64,000 nt of DNA from Trueperaceae bacterium (GTDB taxonomy: Bacteria > Deinococcota > Deinococci > Deinococcales > Trueperaceae), in NCBI GenBank assembly GCA_036381595.1, contig DASVCN010000023.1, positions 62,001 to 126,000 of the forward strand, in the 5' to 3' direction. How positions within the stretch are numbered: the stretch's first letter is position 1; each line of letters starts with the position of its first letter. Both the position numbers and the translations under genes were made by a program. Below, one piece after another: positions 60,060 through 64,000 of the stretch. The notes beneath the pieces are model-generated. The model ran no database searches, was not told the DNA's origin, and was given only the letters and a program-made list of their open reading frames with translations.

Positions 60060-62009
60060 ATGACGGCGCTCTCCGAACGCATCTCGGCACTCGTGCCGGC
60101 GATCCCGATGTTGCCCCGCCACTGGAAGGTGTGGGCCGACCTGGGGATCATCATCCTCGCGACGCCCCTGGCGTTCGCGGTCCGCTACGACATGCGCGCG
60201 CCTGATCACGGCCTGCTGCCGGTACTGATCGCCACCATCTTCCTGCTGGCGCTCAAGGGCGCTCTCTATCTGCGCCTGGGGCTCCACTCGCGCTCATGGA
60301 GCAGGGTGACCTTCCGCGACCTGGGCGACCTGACGTTCATGCTCCTGGTCGTCGCCGTCGTGGGCACCCTGGTCCTGCTGGCGTTCGGCAACGCCCTGGG
60401 CATACCCCGCTCCATCGCGCTTCTCGACGCGCTGATTTCCCTCGCCCTCATGGCGGGGGCCCGCGCCGTCGCCCGCTATCTCTACGAGAGTCGCCGCAGC
60501 GAGGAGGTCGAGCCGGCGAACCGGAGACGCGTCCTGATCGTAGGCGCCGGTGAAGCGGGCTCGATGATCGCCCGCGAACTGCTGCGGCATCCGGAGACCG
60601 GTCTCAAGCCGGTCGCCTTCCTCGACGACGACCCGCAGAAGATCGGCCAGCGCTTCGCCTCGGTACCGGTCGTAGGCAGGATCTCCGATGCGGCCGAGGC
60701 GATCTCGGAGCACGGCGTGGACGAGGTGCTGATCTCCATGCCTTCCGAGAACGGCCACACGGTCCGGAGGGTTATCGAGACGCTCCAGGACGTCAAGCCG
60801 AACCTCACCTACAAGATCGTTCCGGGGATGTACGAACTGCTGAGCGGGCGTGTCGCCATCAAGCGGATGCGGGACGTCGAGATAGACGACCTGCTGGGCC
60901 GCCCGCCGGTCCGTCTCGACATCGGGGCGATCGAGAACTACCTGCGCGGCAAGCGGGTGCTCATCACCGGCGCCGGCGGCTCGATCGGCTCCGAGCTGGT
61001 GCGGCAGATCTGCCGTTTCGGTCCCGAGGAGCTGATCCTCTTCGGCCACGGCGAGAACAGCATCTATGCGCTCGAGCGGGAGCTCGAGCGGAATTGGCCG
61101 GACATCCGCTACCGGAGCGTCATAGGCGCCATCCAGAACGGCTCGCGCCTCGAGTACATCTTCTCGACCCACCAGCCGCACGTCGTCTTCCACGCCGCCG
61201 CTCACAAGCACGTGCCGCTGATGGAGCTCAATCCCGAGGAGGCGGTGTTCAACAACATCGTCGGCAGCCGCAACCTGGTCAACCTCGCGCTCAAGTACCA
61301 CATCACCCACTTCGTCAACATCTCCACGGACAAGGCGGTGAACCCGACGTCGGTGATGGGCGCTTCCAAGCGGATGGTGGAGTTCCTGGTCCAGGACGCC
61401 GCATCGAAGGCGGCTCCCGACCAGACGTTCGTGTCGGTGCGCTTCGGCAACGTGCTGGGCAGCCGCGGCAGCGTGATCCCGGTCTTCAAGAGTCAGATAA
61501 ATGCCGGCGGCCCGGTCACCGTTACCCACCCCGACATGGTCCGCTACTTCATGACCATCCCCGAGGCGGCGCAGCTGGTACTGCAGGCGGCGGGGCAGGG
61601 CGACAACGGGGAGATCTACATCCTCAACATGGGGCAGCCCGTGAAGATCCTCGACCTCGCACGCGACCTGATCAAGCTCTCGGGCTTCGAGCCGGAAGTC
61701 GACATCCCGATCGTCTTCACCGGCACCAGGCCGGGGGAGAAGCTGTACGAGGAACTCATGACCAGCGAGGAGAAGAGCCGGGCAACGCCACACGAGAAGA
61801 TTTTCGTAGCGCGGGCCGAGCAGTTCTCTCCGATGGAGCTGCACCACACCGTCGACCAGCTGCAGGAGGCGGCGCTCAACTCGGATCACAGGCGCATCAG
61901 GGAGGGGTTGCAGAGCTTCATCCGCGGCTGCGCCTTCGCTCCGGCTCCCGAGGGGGCGGAAGGGGAGGCGCAGGCCGCCGCCAGCAGGCCTACGACTGCC
62001 TCGAACTGA
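60060..62009 (+). CDS. Membrane UDP-HexNAc 4,6-dehydratase (PglF/WbpM/CapD family)
   Basis: A 649-residue protein with four N-terminal membrane helices (~20-135), a first Rossmann domain (VLIVGAGEAGSMIARELL, ~160) and a catalytic SDR domain (VLITGAGGSIGSELVRQICR, ~300). The active site reads NISTDKAVNPTSVMGASKRMVE, where Met replaces the usual SDR Tyr, as is known for the long WbpM/PglF dehydratases. It makes UDP-4-keto-6-deoxy-HexNAc. Together with the DegT (30718), PglC-like (31881) and ABC (52767) genes it gives a Pgl-type set. The start at ATG 60060 has no clear ribosome-binding site; 59889 is an alternative. Confidence 0.93.
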   Translation: MTALSERISALVPAIPMLPRHWKVWADLGIIILATPLAFAVRYDMRAPDHGLLPVLIATIFLLALKGALYLRLGLHSRSWSRVTFRDLGDLTFMLLVVAVVGTLVLLAFGNALGIPRSIALLDALISLALMAGARAVARYLYESRRSEEVEPANRRRVLIVGAGEAGSMIARELLRHPETGLKPVAFLDDDPQKIGQRFASVPVVGRISDAAEAISEHGVDEVLISMPSENGHTVRRVIETLQDVKPNLTYKIVPGMYELLSGRVAIKRMRDVEIDDLLGRPPVRLDIGAIENYLRGKRVLITGAGGSIGSELVRQICRFGPEELILFGHGENSIYALERELERNWPDIRYRSVIGAIQNGSRLEYIFSTHQPHVVFHAAAHKHVPLMELNPEEAVFNNIVGSRNLVNLALKYHITHFVNISTDKAVNPTSVMGASKRMVEFLVQDAASKAAPDQTFVSVRFGNVLGSRGSVIPVFKSQINAGGPVTVTHPDMVRYFMTIPEAAQLVLQAAGQGDNGEIYILNMGQPVKILDLARDLIKLSGFEPEVDIPIVFTGTRPGEKLYEELMTSEEKSRATPHEKIFVARAEQFSPMELHHTVDQLQEAALNSDHRRIREGLQSFIRGCAFAPAPEGAEGEAQAAASRPTTASN

Positions 62010-62026
62010 GGTCGCTCTGGATCGGC

Positions 62027-62068
62027 TGTGACGGGTCGGGAGGCCGTGGCCGGGGCCGCTGGTAGAGT
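62027..62068 (+). promoter_or_regulatory. Predicted activator-dependent promoter of the Wzz/BY-kinase gene
   Basis: TGTGAC (62027-62032), exactly 30 bp, TAGAGT (62063-62068). The ~80-nt leader contains a hairpin with GTTCCCG (62105-62111) pairing to CGGGAAC (62129-62135). Confidence 0.66.
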
Positions 62069-62156
62069 CTAGCCCAGGGAAGTAATCGACCGTCTGACCA
62101 AGGGGTTCCCGTCGTCGCCATCAGGCGGCGGGAACGATAGTGGGGGTCACTTGAGC

Positions 62157-63782
62157 ATGCAACAAGAAATTACCGTCGATATCGGGGCCCTGTTCCGCTT
62201 CATCGCCCGGGGGCTGATCCTTGCCCTCCTGGTCGGTGGCGCTCTGGCGTTCGTGGCTCTGCAGTTGAGCCGCAGGCAGCCGCCCGTCTATGAGGCGGAG
62301 GCAACGGTCCTGGCGGCGCAGACGAACCCCGAGTTCAGACAGTTCGGACTCTCGTTGGTCACCGCTCCTCCTCTGGACGTAAGCGCCTACCGCGCCGCGG
62401 GCACCAGCGACCCGGTACTGGCCGAAGCGCTCCGCCGGATGGGCGCCGAGAACCCGACCGATACCGACATCAGGAGGCTCCGGGGACGGATCTCGGTTCA
62501 GGCCGAGGAGACGGTGAGTTCCAGCCTCATCTACGTGAGTGGTCAGGGCTCGACGCCCGGAGCGGCAGCCAACCGCGCCAACGCCGTGGCCAACGCGATG
62601 GTCAGCTGGGACCGGGCCCGGGCGAGCGAGGACATGGAGCAGCTCGTCCAGTCGCTCGAGCTGCAGATCGCCAACCTGAGCGAACAGATCCGCTCACTCC
62701 AGACCCTGAACGACCCGTCGGTCGCCGACCAGATCGCCGGGCGCATAAACCTGCGCGCCGAGCGGCAGGAGCAGCTCTCCTACGCCCGCGCCCTCAGCGC
62801 CTCGGCGACGCCGTTGCTGAGCGTGCTTCAGCCGGCCAACCCGCCTGGGGCGCCGATCTCCCCCCGGCCGATGCTCAACGCCGCGGTGGCGTTCATCCTG
62901 GGGGTTCTCGCGACCTATGGGTTGCTCCTCCTGAGGCGCGCCCTCGACACTCGGCTCACCGGTGTCGCCGACCTCGCGCACGCCGCCGGGCTCCCGGTCC
63001 TGGCGGAGTTCCCGCGGTTCCACCGTCTCGACAAGAACACGCTGCGGGAGGCCTCCAGCTACCTGCGCACCAACCTGCTCTTCTCGACGGCCGATACCCA
63101 TCCGAAGATATTCCTGATAAGCAGCGCCCAGGGGGGTGAGGGGAAGACAGTGACGGCGACGAGCCTGGCTGAAGGATTCGTCCGGAATGGCTACCGCACC
63201 CTCCTCGTCGACGCCGACCTGCGGTCGCCATCGCTCGCCAAGATGTACCGGATAAGCGGCGGCAACCGCTCCTCGCTCGCCGACTGGCTGCAGGAGCCGT
63301 ACGGTCAGCACCAGCCGGTCGAGGTATCGGTGAGCCCGAAGCAGCATCTCTCCGTGATCCCGGTGTTCCAGCCCGTCAACCAGCCTTCCGAGCTGCTGAG
63401 CATCGGCTTCCGCTCCTGCCTCGAGAAGTGGCGCCAGGAGTACGACGTCATCCTGATCGACTCGGCGCCCATACTGGCGGTGGCAGATTCGCTCACCATC
63501 GCACCCTTCTGCACCGGCACGATCCTCGTCACGCACCTGCAGAAGACCGACAGGAACCAGATACGCACCGCGGTAGACCTGGTGCGGCGCATCGGCGCCC
63601 GAGTGCTGGGGGTGGTGGCGACGCACGTGCAGAACGAATCGGGCCGGGGACCGGTCTACGGTTACGGCTACTCCCCGCCTCAGGAGCCGGGCGCGCCCAG
63701 CGACCGGAGCAGCGGCGGGGGCATGAGGAGCTCCCTCCCGAAGGCGCCCAAACCGACGCTGCGTCGCGACCGGCCTGCCTGA
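62157..63782 (+). CDS. Polysaccharide co-polymerase with bacterial tyrosine-kinase domain (Wzc/CapAB-like)
   Basis: A 541-residue protein. Wzz domain: helix 1 (~15-40), periplasmic coiled-coil region (~150-215, LEQLVQSLELQIANLSEQIRS-like) and helix 2 (~240-262) preceded by the Pro-rich PANPPGAPISPRP. BY-kinase domain: Walker A SSAQGGEGKTVTAT (~325), A' TLLVDADLRSPS and Walker B VILIDSAPIL. The C-terminus has a short Tyr cluster PVYGYGYSPP, likely autophosphorylated. It sets chain length and export. ATG 62157 is preferred to TTG 62151; both follow GGGGG. Confidence 0.92.
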   Translation: MQQEITVDIGALFRFIARGLILALLVGGALAFVALQLSRRQPPVYEAEATVLAAQTNPEFRQFGLSLVTAPPLDVSAYRAAGTSDPVLAEALRRMGAENPTDTDIRRLRGRISVQAEETVSSSLIYVSGQGSTPGAAANRANAVANAMVSWDRARASEDMEQLVQSLELQIANLSEQIRSLQTLNDPSVADQIAGRINLRAERQEQLSYARALSASATPLLSVLQPANPPGAPISPRPMLNAAVAFILGVLATYGLLLLRRALDTRLTGVADLAHAAGLPVLAEFPRFHRLDKNTLREASSYLRTNLLFSTADTHPKIFLISSAQGGEGKTVTATSLAEGFVRNGYRTLLVDADLRSPSLAKMYRISGGNRSSLADWLQEPYGQHQPVEVSVSPKQHLSVIPVFQPVNQPSELLSIGFRSCLEKWRQEYDVILIDSAPILAVADSLTIAPFCTGTILVTHLQKTDRNQIRTAVDLVRRIGARVLGVVATHVQNESGRGPVYGYGYSPPQEPGAPSDRSSGGGMRSSLPKAPKPTLRRDRPA

Positions 63783-63800
63783 CCCTACGGTCGTTTACAT

Positions 63801-63835
63801 GCTCGCCGCCCGGTAACCCGTGCGGCGAGCTTTTT
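63801..63835 (+). terminator. Rho-independent terminator
   Basis: A perfect 9-bp stem GCTCGCCGC (63801-63809) with GCGGCGAGC (63822-63830), followed by TTTTT. It ends the 62157 transcript. Positions 63836-64000 show no supportable feature. Confidence 0.9.
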
Positions 63836-64000
63836 GGTGCGCTCATGGACAGTGCGGTGCGCTGTCGGATCTCTGCTGGTTGGAGGAGCTCGCCCGTCGT
63901 CGCCGCCGGTCGTTACGGCTCTGCTTACCGCGCGCTGAGGCGCCCCGGCGTCGGCCGCCGGCCGCCGGGCTACTGTGGCCAGCCGGGGAAGGGCACGCCG

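Noticed and set aside
1-64000. tRNA, rRNA, CRISPR, transposase or attachment sites
   Set aside because: I looked for tRNA-like cloverleaf ends, regularly spaced repeats, terminal inverted repeats with DDE-type frames and integrases, and saw none. The only tandem repeats (21-bp and 17-bp) have no spacers.

Overview
The window is a high-GC bacterial chromosome segment with dense short-gap operons, frequent GTG/TTG starts and several likely leaderless mRNAs with a TANNNT -10 box a few bases before the start codon. These traits, together with an EF-G2-type translation GTPase, fit Deinococcota (a Deinococcus/Truepera-like lineage). That placement is inference; no rRNA or other marker is present. 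No tRNA, rRNA, insertion sequence, prophage or CRISPR array was seen.

Layout. Positions 1-13,600 are mostly general genes: a universal-stress protein cut by the left edge, DUF2267, CYTH, DUF2243, EF-G2, a P-loop kinase-like protein, a degenerate HemC-like protein, metK, GNAT and NYN proteins. A first glycosyltransferase (2521-4029), rfbF and a sulfotransferase are interspersed. From about 12 kb to the right end the window is one very large extracellular-polysaccharide locus. It holds about ten glycosyltransferases (GT2 and GT4), two O-antigen-polymerase/ligase-like membrane proteins and two types of initiating phosphoglycosyl transferase (PglC-like at 31881, WecA/MraY-like at 40285). It also has a PglK/MsbA-like ABC flippase, a membrane PglF/WbpM-like 4,6-dehydratase and a Wzz/BY-kinase chain-length regulator. 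GDP-fucose (gmd, fcl), CDP-sugar (rfbF plus an SDR/RfbC/SAF trio), uronate-epimerase and amino-sugar (DegT) enzymes supply sugars. Decoration genes include three sulfotransferases of different types, two kinase-fold phosphotransferases, a left-handed beta-helix acyltransferase and a CapK/PaaK-like adenylating enzyme. Surface lipoproteins lie between the transferase operons: a beta-helix lyase-like protein, two paralogous predicted helical-toroid proteins, an FG-GAP protein, a SASA-type esterase and a Flg_new-like repeat protein.

The strongest observation is regulatory. At least 20 promoters across the polysaccharide locus carry a TGTGAC half-site 29-31 bp upstream of a TANNNT-like -10 box, or the mirror half-site (G)TCACA 20-22 bp upstream of it. 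Both arrangements centre an activator site near -41, the geometry of a class II CRP/FNR-family promoter. Three intergenic regions use one shared site for divergent promoters. Most of the general genes lack it. This suggests a single activator, encoded elsewhere, drives the whole locus.

A second candidate is a pair of homologous ~100-nt structured 5' leaders, upstream of the lipoproteins at 15124 and 33002. They share a 9-bp stem with a compensatory change, an invariant loop and a possible pseudoknot, and resemble no riboswitch I recognise. Other oddities are a HemC paralogue lacking the cofactor cysteine, a GT4-acetyltransferase fusion, a 21-bp minisatellite encoding a Ser/Arg-rich heptad tail, and a 17-bp degenerate tandem repeat between genes.
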